From Shimia ponticola (GTDB taxonomy: Bacteria; Pseudomonadota; Alphaproteobacteria; Rhodobacterales; Rhodobacteraceae), in assembly GCF_007995215.1 (NCBI RefSeq), contig NZ_VCDK01000002.1, forward strand, positions 1-64,000: 64,000 nucleotides of DNA, read 5' to 3'. This document shows, one piece after another, positions 53,067 through 62,330 of this stretch. The position numbers and the translations under genes are program-made. The notes under the pieces were generated by a model. That model worked only from the letters and a program-made list of their open reading frames with translations, searched no databases and was not told where the DNA came from. Position 1 is the first letter of the stretch. Every line of letters begins with the position of its first letter.

Positions 53067-53950
53067 GCCAATCAATGAATGGCGTTCGCCAACTTGCCGA
53101 CCCGACCAAATCGCGGTTGGGCTACCGCCTGCAGCGCATTTGGCTGACGCCGCTGTTTCGGGCACTGATCCGGACCGGCATTCCCTGTGCCATCGTTCTC
53201 CTTTTTGCGATTTCCTATCTGCAAAAGCCTGATGTGCGGGTGGCGCTGGCGCAAGGCGCTGTCGAAGCGCGCGACTGGGTGCATGAGCGTCCGGAATTCA
53301 TGGTCAAGCTCATGGCCATTGAAGGTGTCAGCGATGCGGTTGCCGATGCTGTGCGGGCGGAAGTCCACATCGATTTCCCGACGTCTTCTTTCGACCTCGA
53401 TCTTGTGACGCTGCGCGACCAAATCGATGCGCTTGCGCCGATCAAGGATGTCGCGGTTCGCATTCGTCCAGGCGGCGTCCTGGAAGTGTCGGCTGTCGAG
53501 CGTACTCCGGCCCTTGTCTGGCGCGCGCCCGACGGCATGAAGCTTTTGGATGTAGAGGGTGTGGCGGTCGCAGCCATAGCGGAGCGTGCGGAGCGCCCCG
53601 AATTGCCGTTGGTTGCAGGCGAGGGCGCGGATCAAGCGGTGCAAGAAGCGTTGCAGCTTGTTCAAGCGGCCGCTCCCATTTCAGAACGGTTGCGCGGTTT
53701 GCAGCGGCAGGGTGCGCGTCGCTGGGATGTCGTGCTGGATCGGGAACAAGTGATCCAGTTGCCAGAGGATGACCCAGTTCCTGCATTGGAACGCGTCATT
53801 CTGCTGAACGACGCGCAGGACCTTTTGGCCCGCGACATCACACATATTGATCTTAGAAATCCCACCCGCCCGACCTTGCGGCTGGCCCAATATGGACTGG
53901 CCGAGATGCGGCGGATCAAAGGGATCGAGTTTGGAGCGAGTGGACAATGA
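53054..53950 (+). CDS. ftsQ: cell-division protein FtsQ
   Basis: A divisome membrane protein of 298 residues that links FtsB-FtsL to other parts. A membrane helix ([19 protein letters not shown]) near residue 40 is followed by a POTRA domain ([23 protein letters not shown]) and a beta domain ending in [13 protein letters not shown]. The ATG at 53054 lies inside the end of ddl. It overlaps ftsA by 4 bases. Confidence 0.93.
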   Translation: MQPLSQSMNGVRQLADPTKSRLGYRLQRIWLTPLFRALIRTGIPCAIVLLFAISYLQKPDVRVALAQGAVEARDWVHERPEFMVKLMAIEGVSDAVADAVRAEVHIDFPTSSFDLDLVTLRDQIDALAPIKDVAVRIRPGGVLEVSAVERTPALVWRAPDGMKLLDVEGVAVAAIAERAERPELPLVAGEGADQAVQEALQLVQAAAPISERLRGLQRQGARRWDVVLDREQVIQLPEDDPVPALERVILLNDAQDLLARDITHIDLRNPTRPTLRLAQYGLAEMRRIKGIEFGASGQ

Positions 53951-55281
53951 CGGACCTGTATTCAGCCCAAAGGGCGATGCGGAACATGCGCAAGGCCGCG
54001 ATGCAGCGCGGCGTGATTGCCATTCTTGATGTTGGGACCTCCAAGATCGCATGCCTCGTGCTGCGGTTTGACGGCCCGGACCAATTCCGCGAGCAGGACG
54101 GGCTTGGCTCTATGGCTGGGCAGTCCGCGTTTCGCGTCATCGGCGCCGCGACGACCCGATCGCGCGGTGTGCGGTTCGGCGAAGTCGACAGCATGGCCGA
54201 AACCGAGCGTGCCATTCGCACGGCCGTGCAGGCCGCCCAAAAGATGGCCAACGTGCGCGTCGATCACGTTATTGCCTGTTTTGCGGGCGCAGAGCCGCGC
54301 TCTTATGGGCTGGCCGGTGAAATTCAGTTGTCTGGCGACGTGATCAGCGAGCAGGATGTGAGCCAATGCCTCGCCTCGTGTGATGTGCCTGCCTATGGCG
54401 AGGGGCGCGATGTTCTACATGCGCAGCCCGTGAATTTTGCGATTGACCATCGCAGCGGCCTTGGGGACCCGCGCGGGCAGTCCGGCAATCGTCTTTCCGC
54501 GGATCTGCATATGCTGACCGTGGATGGCACCGCGGTGTCCAATCTGGCCTATTGCGTCAAACGCTGTGACCTCGAGCTCGCAGGTTTGGCTTCTTCGGCC
54601 TATGTGGCGGGCGTTTCGTCACTTGTTGAGGACGAACAGGAACTCGGCGCGGCCTGTATTGATTTCGGCGGCGGCGCGACAGGCATCAGCATCTTTATCA
54701 AGCGACACATGATCTACGCCGACAGCGTGCGCATGGGCGGCGAACATGTGACAGGTGACATCAGCCTTGGGCTTCAGGTGCCGATGGCCACCGCTGAACG
54801 CATCAAGACGTTCTACGGCGGCGTCGTTGCCACCGGTATGGACGATCGCGAGATGATTGATATTGGCGGTGACACCGGTGATTGGGAGCATGACCGCCGT
54901 CAGGTCAGCCGTGCCGAGTTGATCGGCATCATGCGTCCGCGTGTCGAAGAAATCCTCGAAGAAGTCCGGATGCGGCTCGATGCTGCCGGGTTTGATCAGC
55001 TTCCCAGCCAGCAAATCGTTCTGACAGGCGGCGGAAGCCAGATTCCGGGGCTGGACGGACTGGCTTCTAAAATCCTCGGTCAACAGGTGCGTCTGGGTCG
55101 TCCGCTGCGCGTGCAGGGACTGCCACAGGCGGCAACCGGGCCTGCCTTTGCCGGGGCGGTGGGGCTGTCGCTTTTTGCGGCACACCCACAGGACGAATGG
55201 TGGGACTTTGAGCTTCCCGCCGACACCTATCCGGCGCGGTCACTGAGACGCGCGGTAAGATGGTTCAGAGAGAATTGGTAG
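53947..55281 (+). CDS. ftsA: cell-division protein FtsA
   Basis: Actin-like ATPase that anchors FtsZ to the membrane. The 444 residues show the phosphate-1 loop (AILDVGTSKIACLV), the SHS2 insert, GGGATGISIF (phosphate 2) and VLTGGGSQIPGL (adenosine). The C-terminal SLRRAVRWFRENW is an amphipathic helix for membrane binding. It follows ftsQ with a 4-base overlap. Confidence 0.97.
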   Translation: MTDLYSAQRAMRNMRKAAMQRGVIAILDVGTSKIACLVLRFDGPDQFREQDGLGSMAGQSAFRVIGAATTRSRGVRFGEVDSMAETERAIRTAVQAAQKMANVRVDHVIACFAGAEPRSYGLAGEIQLSGDVISEQDVSQCLASCDVPAYGEGRDVLHAQPVNFAIDHRSGLGDPRGQSGNRLSADLHMLTVDGTAVSNLAYCVKRCDLELAGLASSAYVAGVSSLVEDEQELGAACIDFGGGATGISIFIKRHMIYADSVRMGGEHVTGDISLGLQVPMATAERIKTFYGGVVATGMDDREMIDIGGDTGDWEHDRRQVSRAELIGIMRPRVEEILEEVRMRLDAAGFDQLPSQQIVLTGGGSQIPGLDGLASKILGQQVRLGRPLRVQGLPQAATGPAFAGAVGLSLFAAHPQDEWWDFELPADTYPARSLRRAVRWFRENW

Positions 55282-55298
55282 CAGCAGGATATTGCGCA

Positions 55299-55336
55299 TC
55301 CGCCGAAATACGGCGGAATGTGGCAAAAATTTGCCA
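55299..55336. promoter_or_regulatory. two palindromes between ftsA and ftsZ
   Basis: TCCGCCG-AAATA-CGGCGGA (55299-55317) and TGGCAAA-AA-TTTGCCA (55321-55336) lie together in the 181-base gap before ftsZ. The first has no T run to make it a clear terminator. They may be binding sites for a control of ftsZ transcription. Confidence 0.4.
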
Positions 55337-55462
55337 ATATTTTGCGGTGCTGCCTTAGTTTTTGCGTGACCCCAAAGCCACAGGCGGCTACGGTAGCGCA
55401 AATACAGAGAAAAAGTCCGTGGGGCGCGGACAAGAGCAACGGACAGAACAGGCGGTAACGAT

Positions 55463-57043
55463 ATGACATTGACCCTTTCAATGCCCGGCCAAGAGGAAGA
55501 CCTTAAGCCGAGGATTACAGTGTTCGGCGTCGGCGGTGCGGGTGGAAACGCAGTCGACAACATGATCGAGAAAGAACTCGAAGGTGTGGAGTTTGTAATT
55601 GCAAACACCGACGCTCAGGCTCTTTCCGGCGCGCGCGCGCCGTCGAAGATCCAGATGGGGATCAAAGTCACCGAAGGTCTGGGCGCGGGCGCCCGCCCTC
55701 AAGTTGGTTCGGCAGCCGCCGAAGAAAGCATCGAACAAATCGTTGATCATCTGGCTGGCGCGCACATGTGCTTTATCACAGCCGGTATGGGCGGTGGCAC
55801 CGGAACGGGTGCAGCCCCGATCATCGCGCAAGCTGCGCGAGAACTTGGCGTTCTGACCGTCGGCGTCGTGACCAAACCCTTCCAGTTCGAAGGTGCCAAG
55901 CGCATGCGTCAGGCCGAAGCAGGGGTTGAAGCCCTGCAAAAGGTCGTTGATACGCTGATCATCATTCCGAACCAAAACCTGTTCCGGCTCGCCAACGAGA
56001 AGACGACCTTTACGGAAGCCTTCAGCATGGCAGACGACGTCCTCTACCAAGGCGTTAAAGGCGTGACCGACCTGATGGTCAAGCCGGGGCTCATCAACCT
56101 CGACTTTGCCGACGTTCGCTCTGTCATGGACGAGATGGGCAAGGCCATGATGGGCACCGGCGAAGCGAATGGCGAAGATCGCGCCGTCCAGGCCGCTGAA
56201 AAAGCCATCGCAAACCCGCTGCTGGACGAAATCAGCCTTCGCGGTGCGAAGGGCGTGTTGATCAACATCACTGGTGGATACGACCTGACCCTGTTCGAAC
56301 TGGACGAGGCGGCCAACCGGATCCGCGAAGAGGTGGATCAGGATGCAAACATCATTGTCGGTTCGACGCTCGATGTGGACATGGAAGGCGCGATGCGCGT
56401 CAGCGTTGTTGCGACCGGGATCGACGCCAGCGAAATCGTGCAGGACGTTCCAGTCCCACGTCGCTCCATGGCGGCGCCAATCACCCCTGCCGCGGCAGAG
56501 CCAAAGACCGAAGTTGCAGCCGAGCCTGAAGTCGCTGCAGAGACGGCCCCCAGCTTTGAGACCGCGCGCGTTGAAACACCAGAGCCTGACTTGTTCCAGC
56601 CTCGCGCCGAAGAGCCAGTCGCGGAGCAAGCCGCAGATGACCTGCCGCCTCCAGCCTATCAGCCTGCGCCAACACCGGCGTTTGAGCCACGGGTAGAAGA
56701 AGAGCAAGAAGTTGCAGCCTTTGTCGCGCCACGCGCACCGGCGCCCGGCACTCCATCTCCAGAGGCAATGACGCGCCTTCAACAGGCGGTCAACAAAGTG
56801 CCATCGCCGCGCGCGCCAGCACCACAGCAGCCAGCAGCAACCGCCCCTGCACCTGCGGAAGAAAAGCCGCGCTTTGGCATCAACTCGCTGATCAACCGTA
56901 TGACGGGCGCACCAGCCGAATCGGAAGAACCAACGCCGGTTCGCCGCGCACCGCCAGTGCAATCATACGAAGAAGAAGCGCAGGTAGATCCAGAGCAGGA
57001 GCGGATCGAAATCCCTGCATTCCTGCGCCGGCAAGCAAACTAA
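55463..57043 (+). CDS. ftsZ: cell-division protein FtsZ
   Basis: Tubulin-like GTPase that forms the division ring. The 526 residues begin with the GTPase domain: the nucleotide loop near residues 21-30 ([10 protein letters not shown]) and the tubulin signature GGGTGTG at 110-116, then the T7 synergy loop ([11 protein letters not shown]) near residue 210. From about residue 325 a long low-complexity linker rich in Ala, Pro and Glu leads to the C-terminal peptide [12 protein letters not shown], which binds FtsA. The extended linker is normal for alphaproteobacteria. A strong terminator closes the transcript. Confidence 0.98.
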   Translation: MTLTLSMPGQEEDLKPRITVFGVGGAGGNAVDNMIEKELEGVEFVIANTDAQALSGARAPSKIQMGIKVTEGLGAGARPQVGSAAAEESIEQIVDHLAGAHMCFITAGMGGGTGTGAAPIIAQAARELGVLTVGVVTKPFQFEGAKRMRQAEAGVEALQKVVDTLIIIPNQNLFRLANEKTTFTEAFSMADDVLYQGVKGVTDLMVKPGLINLDFADVRSVMDEMGKAMMGTGEANGEDRAVQAAEKAIANPLLDEISLRGAKGVLINITGGYDLTLFELDEAANRIREEVDQDANIIVGSTLDVDMEGAMRVSVVATGIDASEIVQDVPVPRRSMAAPITPAAAEPKTEVAAEPEVAAETAPSFETARVETPEPDLFQPRAEEPVAEQAADDLPPPAYQPAPTPAFEPRVEEEQEVAAFVAPRAPAPGTPSPEAMTRLQQAVNKVPSPRAPAPQQPAATAPAPAEEKPRFGINSLINRMTGAPAESEEPTPVRRAPPVQSYEEEAQVDPEQERIEIPAFLRRQAN

Positions 57044-57060
57044 GTCACTGAAAAAGTTAT

Positions 57061-57088
57061 AAAAACGCCGCCTTCGGGCGGCGTTTTT
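57061..57088 (+). terminator. intrinsic terminator of the dcw cluster
   Basis: AAAAACGCCGCC-TTCG-GGCGGCGTTTTT: a perfect 12-bp stem with the very stable TTCG loop and five T, 18 bases after the ftsZ stop. The matching A run makes it bidirectional. Confidence 0.93.
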
Positions 57089-57256
57089 CGTTTCTGAAAC
57101 GCCATGATTGGCGGTTTCCCGCGCAGCCCTGTCCCCATGTTTCAGAGCGTTACAAAGAGTGAGTTGAGGCGACACACTCCCGTGCGTACCTGAGTGTCAC
57201 CGGTTGGGAGCCGGCTCGGCAGGGTGGCTGTCGAGATCCTAAATTTGGTGGTGGCT

Positions 57257-58174
57257 TTGCAAGCAACTGTACGCACATCTGTGACTTTCACCGGGGCCGG
57301 TCTTCATTCCGGGACTCCGGCAACGATAGTGGTGCGTCCTGCGGTGGCTGGCCATGGCATCTGGTTCTGTCGCACTGATGTTGCAAGCGGGGACAACATG
57401 ATCCCGGCAATCTGGCACTCCGCCGAACACGCAGCTTTGTGTACCAAGCTGGTGAATGATGACGGCCTGTACGTGTCGACGGTCGAGCACCTGATGGCTG
57501 CGCTTGCTGGCTGCGGCATCCGCAACGCGTTGATCGATATCGACGGACCAGAAGTCCCGATCCTGGACGGGAGTTCTTCACCTTTCGTGAAGGGCCTTTT
57601 GCAAGGTGGTCTTCTGAAACAGGAAGCCGCGACGCAGGCGATTGAAATCCTGAAGACCGTCGAAGTCACTCAGGGTGACGCATCCGCGCGGCTTGAGCCT
57701 GCTTCAGTATTCTCGATGCAATTCGATATCGAATTTGCTGATGCGGCTATCGGCGCTCAGAGTAAATCGCTGACCCTGTCGAATGGCGCCTTTGTCCATG
57801 AACTGGCCAACAGCCGGACTTTCTGCCGTAAGGCAGACGTCGACCGGATGCATGCCGCTGGGCTTGCGCTTGGCGGAACCTACGACAATGCAATTGTTGT
57901 CGACGGCGACACTGTGCTTAGCCCCGGCGGCCTGCGCCACACCGATGAACCCGTCCGTCACAAGATGTTGGATGCTGTCGGTGACCTCGCACTAGCGGGC
58001 GCACCCATTATCGGTCGCTATGTCGGACACAAGTCCGGCCACACGCTGACGAACAAACTTCTGCATGCGCTGTTCGCCGATCCGTCGGCTTACCGCTTTG
58101 TCGATTGTGACAGCCGTCAGTCGGCATTTTTGCCAGGCGCGGGCGTGACGCTCGATGATATCGCATCGGTGTGA
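57257..58174 (+). CDS. lpxC: UDP-3-O-acyl-N-acetylglucosamine deacetylase LpxC
   Basis: Zinc enzyme for the committed step of lipid A synthesis. From a TTG codon at 57257 the protein has 305 residues, close to the E. coli length, and opens LQATVRTSVTFTGAGLHSG, the family start. The metal and catalytic motifs are STVEHLMAALAG, HKMLDAVGDLALAG and HKSGHTLTNKLLHALF. A frame with a GTG start at 57194 adds 21 residues that do not belong to the family; GTG at 57248 or 57251 is also possible. Confidence 0.9.
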   Translation: MQATVRTSVTFTGAGLHSGTPATIVVRPAVAGHGIWFCRTDVASGDNMIPAIWHSAEHAALCTKLVNDDGLYVSTVEHLMAALAGCGIRNALIDIDGPEVPILDGSSSPFVKGLLQGGLLKQEAATQAIEILKTVEVTQGDASARLEPASVFSMQFDIEFADAAIGAQSKSLTLSNGAFVHELANSRTFCRKADVDRMHAAGLALGGTYDNAIVVDGDTVLSPGGLRHTDEPVRHKMLDAVGDLALAGAPIIGRYVGHKSGHTLTNKLLHALFADPSAYRFVDCDSRQSAFLPGAGVTLDDIASV

Positions 58175-58290
58175 CCGTCTTGCGATGAATGCGGATTTGA
58201 TCTGCTTTCGAAACGTGGTAACCCAAGCAAAACTCAGTGCGCAGTCCGTCAAGGCCTGGCGCAAAAGAGCAGAGCGGTAGGGGTCATGTC

Positions 58291-59121
58291 ATGGCAAAGC
58301 GTCTGACAGCATTCGCATTTGGCGTCGCATTGATGGGACTGACAGCCTGTGGGTTGTCGGACGAGCCCAACGTGCCGCTAGAAAACTTCTCTGCCAAGGA
58401 AATTTACGACCGGGGCGAGTTTGAGCTTTCGCGCAATCGTGCCGATGACGCCGCCCGCTATTTCGGCGAAGTCGAACGCCTTTACCCCTATTCCAGCTGG
58501 GCCAAGCGCGCTCTGATCATGCAGGCTTTTGCCTATCATCAGGACCGCGACTACCCGGCAAGCCGTTCATCGGCGCAGCGCTATCTTGATTTCTACCCCG
58601 CCGACGAAGACGCGGCCTATGCACAGTATCTGCTGGCTTTGTCATACTACGACCAGATTGATGAAGTGGGCCGTGACCAGGGGCTGACATTCCAGGCATT
58701 GCAGGCGCTTCGCACCGTGATCGAACGGTATCCGGATAGCGAATATGCCAAAACCTCGATCCTGAAATTCGACCTCGCCTTTGATCATCTGGCCGGGAAA
58801 GAAATGGAGATCGGGCGTTACTACCTGAAAAAGAAACACTACGGGGCGGCCATCAATCGGTTCCGCGCGGTGGTTGAGGATTTCCAAACCACATCGCACA
58901 CGCCCGAGGCGCTTCATCGCCTCGTCGAAGCATATCTCGCTCTTGGGCTGGACGCCGAGGCGCAAACGGCTGGGGCCATTCTGGGCCACAACTACCAGTC
59001 GACGGTCTGGTACGAAGATAGCTTTGCCCTGCTGCGTGGACGCGGGCTTGAAGCAACCTCACTGGGCGATAACTGGTTGTCGGCGATCTATCGCCAGATG
59101 ATCCGCGGGGAATGGCTGTAA
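58291..59121 (+). CDS. bamD: outer-membrane assembly lipoprotein BamD
   Basis: Lipoprotein of the BAM complex that inserts beta-barrel proteins into the outer membrane. A signal peptide ends in the lipobox LTAC, giving a lipid-modified Cys20. The 276 residues contain TPR-like helices (EIYDRGEFELSRN, AAYAQYLLALSYYDQI, TFQALQALRTVIERYPDSEYA). The ATG at 58291 precedes the signal peptide. It is separated from lpxC by 116 bases and followed by recN. Confidence 0.95.
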   Translation: MAKRLTAFAFGVALMGLTACGLSDEPNVPLENFSAKEIYDRGEFELSRNRADDAARYFGEVERLYPYSSWAKRALIMQAFAYHQDRDYPASRSSAQRYLDFYPADEDAAYAQYLLALSYYDQIDEVGRDQGLTFQALQALRTVIERYPDSEYAKTSILKFDLAFDHLAGKEMEIGRYYLKKKHYGAAINRFRAVVEDFQTTSHTPEALHRLVEAYLALGLDAEAQTAGAILGHNYQSTVWYEDSFALLRGRGLEATSLGDNWLSAIYRQMIRGEWL

Positions 59122-59165
59122 CACCAGCACAGGCCATCGGCCTGACTTTGGGATAGTGACGACAG

Positions 59166-60815
59166 ATGCTGCGCGGGCTCGACATTCGGGACATGCTGAT
59201 CATTGACCGGCTGGAGCTTGAGTTTCAGCCCGGTCTCAACGTGCTCACAGGAGAAACCGGGGCGGGGAAGTCGATCCTGCTGGATTCCTTGGGCTTTGTC
59301 CTTGGATGGCGCGGGCGGGCTGATCTTGTCCGTCAGGGCGCATCTCAGGGCGAGGTGACGGCAGAGTTCCAACTGCCACCTGATCACGCTGCATGGCAGG
59401 TCCTGAAAGAGGCGGATTGGCCAGAAGCGGATGAATTGATCCTGCGACGCACGAATTCCCGTGATGGGCGCAAGACGTCATACATCAATGACCGTCGGGC
59501 CAGTGGTGACCTGCTGCGAGCCGTGTCAGAGACTCTCGTTGAATTGCATGGCCAGCATGATGATCGCGGTCTGCTGAACGTCCGCGGCCACCGCGCCTTG
59601 TTGGATGAATTTGGTGGTTTGGCTGATCAGTTGGCCGAGGTGCGCAGAGCATGGACGGCCTTGCGCGGTGCAAACTCCGCTCTGACTGCGGCACAAGAGG
59701 CGGCGCAAGCCTTGGCCGAGGAAGAAGATTTCCTCCGCCACGCCGTTGCCGAGTTTGATGCCCTCGCTCCGGAACTCGGCGAGGACGAGGCGTTGGATGC
59801 CCGCCGCCGTCTGATGCAGGCCGCCGAACGCATAAAAGAAGACATCGCCCGCGCCGCCGAGGCCATGGGAACCAACGGGGCAGAGGGGCTCTTGGGCGAT
59901 GCAAGCCGTTGGCTGGAGGGTGCGTCGGACAAAGCCGAAGGCGCGCTTGAGGCACCGCTTGCAGCGCTGTCGCGCGCGATGGTGGAACTGGGCGACGCGC
60001 AGCAGGGCGTCGAAGCCGCGCTAGATGATCTGGCCTTTGATCCTTCGGAATTGGAAATGACCGAGGATCGGCTGTTCGCTTTGCGCGGGCTCGCGCGCAA
60101 GCATCAGGTGATGCCGGACGAATTGCCAGAGCTCCGCGACGCGCTCAGTGCAAAGCTCGCGGCCTTTGATGCCAGCGGGTCAGACATCGCGCGTTTGGAA
60201 AAAGAGGTGAAAGAGGCGCAAGCGTCCTATGATGCCGCCGCCGCAGCACTCTCATCTGCGCGCACAGAGGCCGCAGATCGTTTGGATGCCGCCATGGGCG
60301 ATGAACTGACCCCGCTCAAAATGGAACGCGCTGTCTTTGCCACGCAAGTCACCCCGTCCGAAGCCGGACCAGACGGCGTGGATCAGGTGGCGTTTACCGT
60401 TGCCACAAACCCGGGTGCACCTGCAGGACCACTGAACAAGATTGCCTCTGGCGGGGAACTGAGCCGCTTTCTCCTCGCACTCAAGGTGTGCCTGACCCAA
60501 GGGGTCAGCGGCCTGACGATGATCTTTGATGAGATCGATCGCGGTGTCGGTGGCGCGACGGCGGATGCGGTGGGCCGCCGCCTTAAACGTCTGGCCGAAG
60601 ACGGGCAGGTTTTGGTGGTGACACATTCTCCGCAGGTGGCGGCACTCGGCGGACATCACTGGCGCGTGGCCAAGCGCGTTGACGGCGACATGACCTTCTC
60701 AGAAGTCACGCCATTGGGTGCGCCAGAGCGTATTCACGAAGTTGCGCGGATGCTGTCGGGCGACACCGTCACAGACGCGGCGCGCGCGGCTGCAGAAGTG
60801 CTGCTCGCCGGGTAA
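59166..60815 (+). CDS. recN: DNA repair protein RecN
   Basis: SMC-like ATPase that holds DNA ends during double-strand-break repair. The 549 residues have Walker A (GETGAGKS, residues 29-36), two coiled-coil arms in the centre, the ABC signature in ASGGELSRF near residue 430 and the Walker B MIFDEIDRGVGG. It is 44 bases after bamD and probably shares its transcript. No SOS box is evident in the short spacer. Confidence 0.96.
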   Translation: MLRGLDIRDMLIIDRLELEFQPGLNVLTGETGAGKSILLDSLGFVLGWRGRADLVRQGASQGEVTAEFQLPPDHAAWQVLKEADWPEADELILRRTNSRDGRKTSYINDRRASGDLLRAVSETLVELHGQHDDRGLLNVRGHRALLDEFGGLADQLAEVRRAWTALRGANSALTAAQEAAQALAEEEDFLRHAVAEFDALAPELGEDEALDARRRLMQAAERIKEDIARAAEAMGTNGAEGLLGDASRWLEGASDKAEGALEAPLAALSRAMVELGDAQQGVEAALDDLAFDPSELEMTEDRLFALRGLARKHQVMPDELPELRDALSAKLAAFDASGSDIARLEKEVKEAQASYDAAAAALSSARTEAADRLDAAMGDELTPLKMERAVFATQVTPSEAGPDGVDQVAFTVATNPGAPAGPLNKIASGGELSRFLLALKVCLTQGVSGLTMIFDEIDRGVGGATADAVGRRLKRLAEDGQVLVVTHSPQVAALGGHHWRVAKRVDGDMTFSEVTPLGAPERIHEVARMLSGDTVTDAARAAAEVLLAG

Positions 60816-60844
60816 AACCACAGGCCTTTTCAGGACTTGCCGGT

Positions 60845-62218
60845 CTAGTTTTGCCGGATCACCTTGCCGGGGTTCAGGATGTTCTTAGGGTCCATGGCGC
60901 GCTTGATCTGCGCCATAACCGCCCAACCTGCGCCGTGTTCGGCGGCCATGTAGTCCAGCTTCCCCATCCCCACGCCATGTTCGCCCGTGGCCGTGCCATG
61001 CATGGCTTGAGCGCGTGCCACCATGCGTTCAGACAATGCGAGGGCGGCTGATTTCTCGGCCTCATTGCCGGGTTCGATCAAAAGGATGGCGTGGAAATTC
61101 CCATCCCCCACATGACCAAGGATGGGGCCTCTTAAGCCGGACTGAGCGATATCCTCGATCGTTTCGTCAATTGCCGTCGCGAGTTGGGAGATCGGAACGC
61201 AGACATCCGTCACAACGGCTTTCGCGCCCGGACGGCTCTGCAAAATCGCATAGTAAGCGGCGTGCCGCGCCGCCCAAAGAGCCGAACGATCCTCGCTGCG
61301 GGACGACCACGCGAAATCCGCGCCCCCATGCTCTGCCGCGATAGAGCCAAAGATTTCGGCCTGTTCGGCAACAGCGCTTTCTGATCCGTGGAACTCGATG
61401 AACAGATGCGGCTGCTCGGCATCGTCGCGCCCGGAATGCGCGTTCACAGCAGCAATTGAGGCCGCATCAAGAAACTCGATCCGCGCCATGGGCACACCCA
61501 TCTGGATCGTCTCAATCACGGTTTGCACGGCCTCTTGTGCTGATGGAAAGGCGCAGACGGCGGCGGCAGTGGCCTCTGCCACAGGATGCAATTTCAGCGT
61601 CAATTCAGTGATCAGGCCCAAGGTCCCTTCGCTGCCAACCATCAAACCAGTCAGGTCGTAGCCTGCAGATGATTTGCGCGCGCGCGACCCGGTCTGCATG
61701 ACCTGTCCATCAGCCATGACGACCTCAAGCCCCATGACCTGATCGCGCATGGTCCCATAGCGCACGGCTGTGGTCCCTGAGGCACGGGTCGCCGCCATGC
61801 CGCCCAAGGACGCGTTGGCACCGGGATCAACGGGAAAGAAGAGGCCGGTGGCACGCAGTTCCGTATTCAGAGCTTCGCGCGTGACACCGGGCTGGACGAC
61901 AGCGATCATATCCTCTGGATAGACAGCCAGAACCTGATCCATGCGGCTAAAATCGACAGTGATGCCTCCCCGGATCGCTGCCGTGTGCCCCTCAAGTGAC
62001 GTGCCAGTACCCCATCCGATCACAGGACAATCGTGTTCCGCGCAGATTTCCACGATGCGTGACACGTCCTCAGTCGTGGTGGGGTAAACCACTGCATCCG
62101 GTGGGAAATCGGGAAAATGTGTCTCGGATCGACCATGCAGGTCGCGATCACTCTTGGACGTCGTGACACGATCCCCTAACAAAGAGGTAAGTGCAGCGAT
62201 GGCTTGCGCGTTCTGCAT
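60845..62218 (-). CDS. FAD-linked oxidase, D-lactate dehydrogenase/glycolate oxidase type
   Basis: A 457-residue flavoprotein with the FAD-binding type 4 domain (GWGTGTSLEGHTAAIRGGITVDFSRM) and a C-terminal FAD-oxidase domain ending in GTATGEHGVGMGKLDYM. The His and Glu for substrate oxidation lie in this last part. D-lactate, glycolate and related 2-hydroxy acids are the usual substrates. It is a single gene, divergent from the chloride channel. Confidence 0.88.
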   Translation of the reverse strand: MQNAQAIAALTSLLGDRVTTSKSDRDLHGRSETHFPDFPPDAVVYPTTTEDVSRIVEICAEHDCPVIGWGTGTSLEGHTAAIRGGITVDFSRMDQVLAVYPEDMIAVVQPGVTREALNTELRATGLFFPVDPGANASLGGMAATRASGTTAVRYGTMRDQVMGLEVVMADGQVMQTGSRARKSSAGYDLTGLMVGSEGTLGLITELTLKLHPVAEATAAAVCAFPSAQEAVQTVIETIQMGVPMARIEFLDAASIAAVNAHSGRDDAEQPHLFIEFHGSESAVAEQAEIFGSIAAEHGGADFAWSSRSEDRSALWAARHAAYYAILQSRPGAKAVVTDVCVPISQLATAIDETIEDIAQSGLRGPILGHVGDGNFHAILLIEPGNEAEKSAALALSERMVARAQAMHGTATGEHGVGMGKLDYMAAEHGAGWAVMAQIKRAMDPKNILNPGKVIRQN

Positions 62219-62330
62219 GGCTTGGCCTTTCGGCGTGGCAAGGGACGGGTTGGAAAATCAGTCCTCACTTCATAGGCGTGGGCCTGATGCGGGACAAGCA
62301 TTTGCCGTTGCCAAGGCACGTCGGAGACTT

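Noticed and set aside
55478-56962. Open frame of 494 codons on the minus strand
   Set aside because: It mirrors ftsZ; its Trp, Arg and Cys richness reflects the repeated Ala/Pro/Glu codons of the FtsZ linker.
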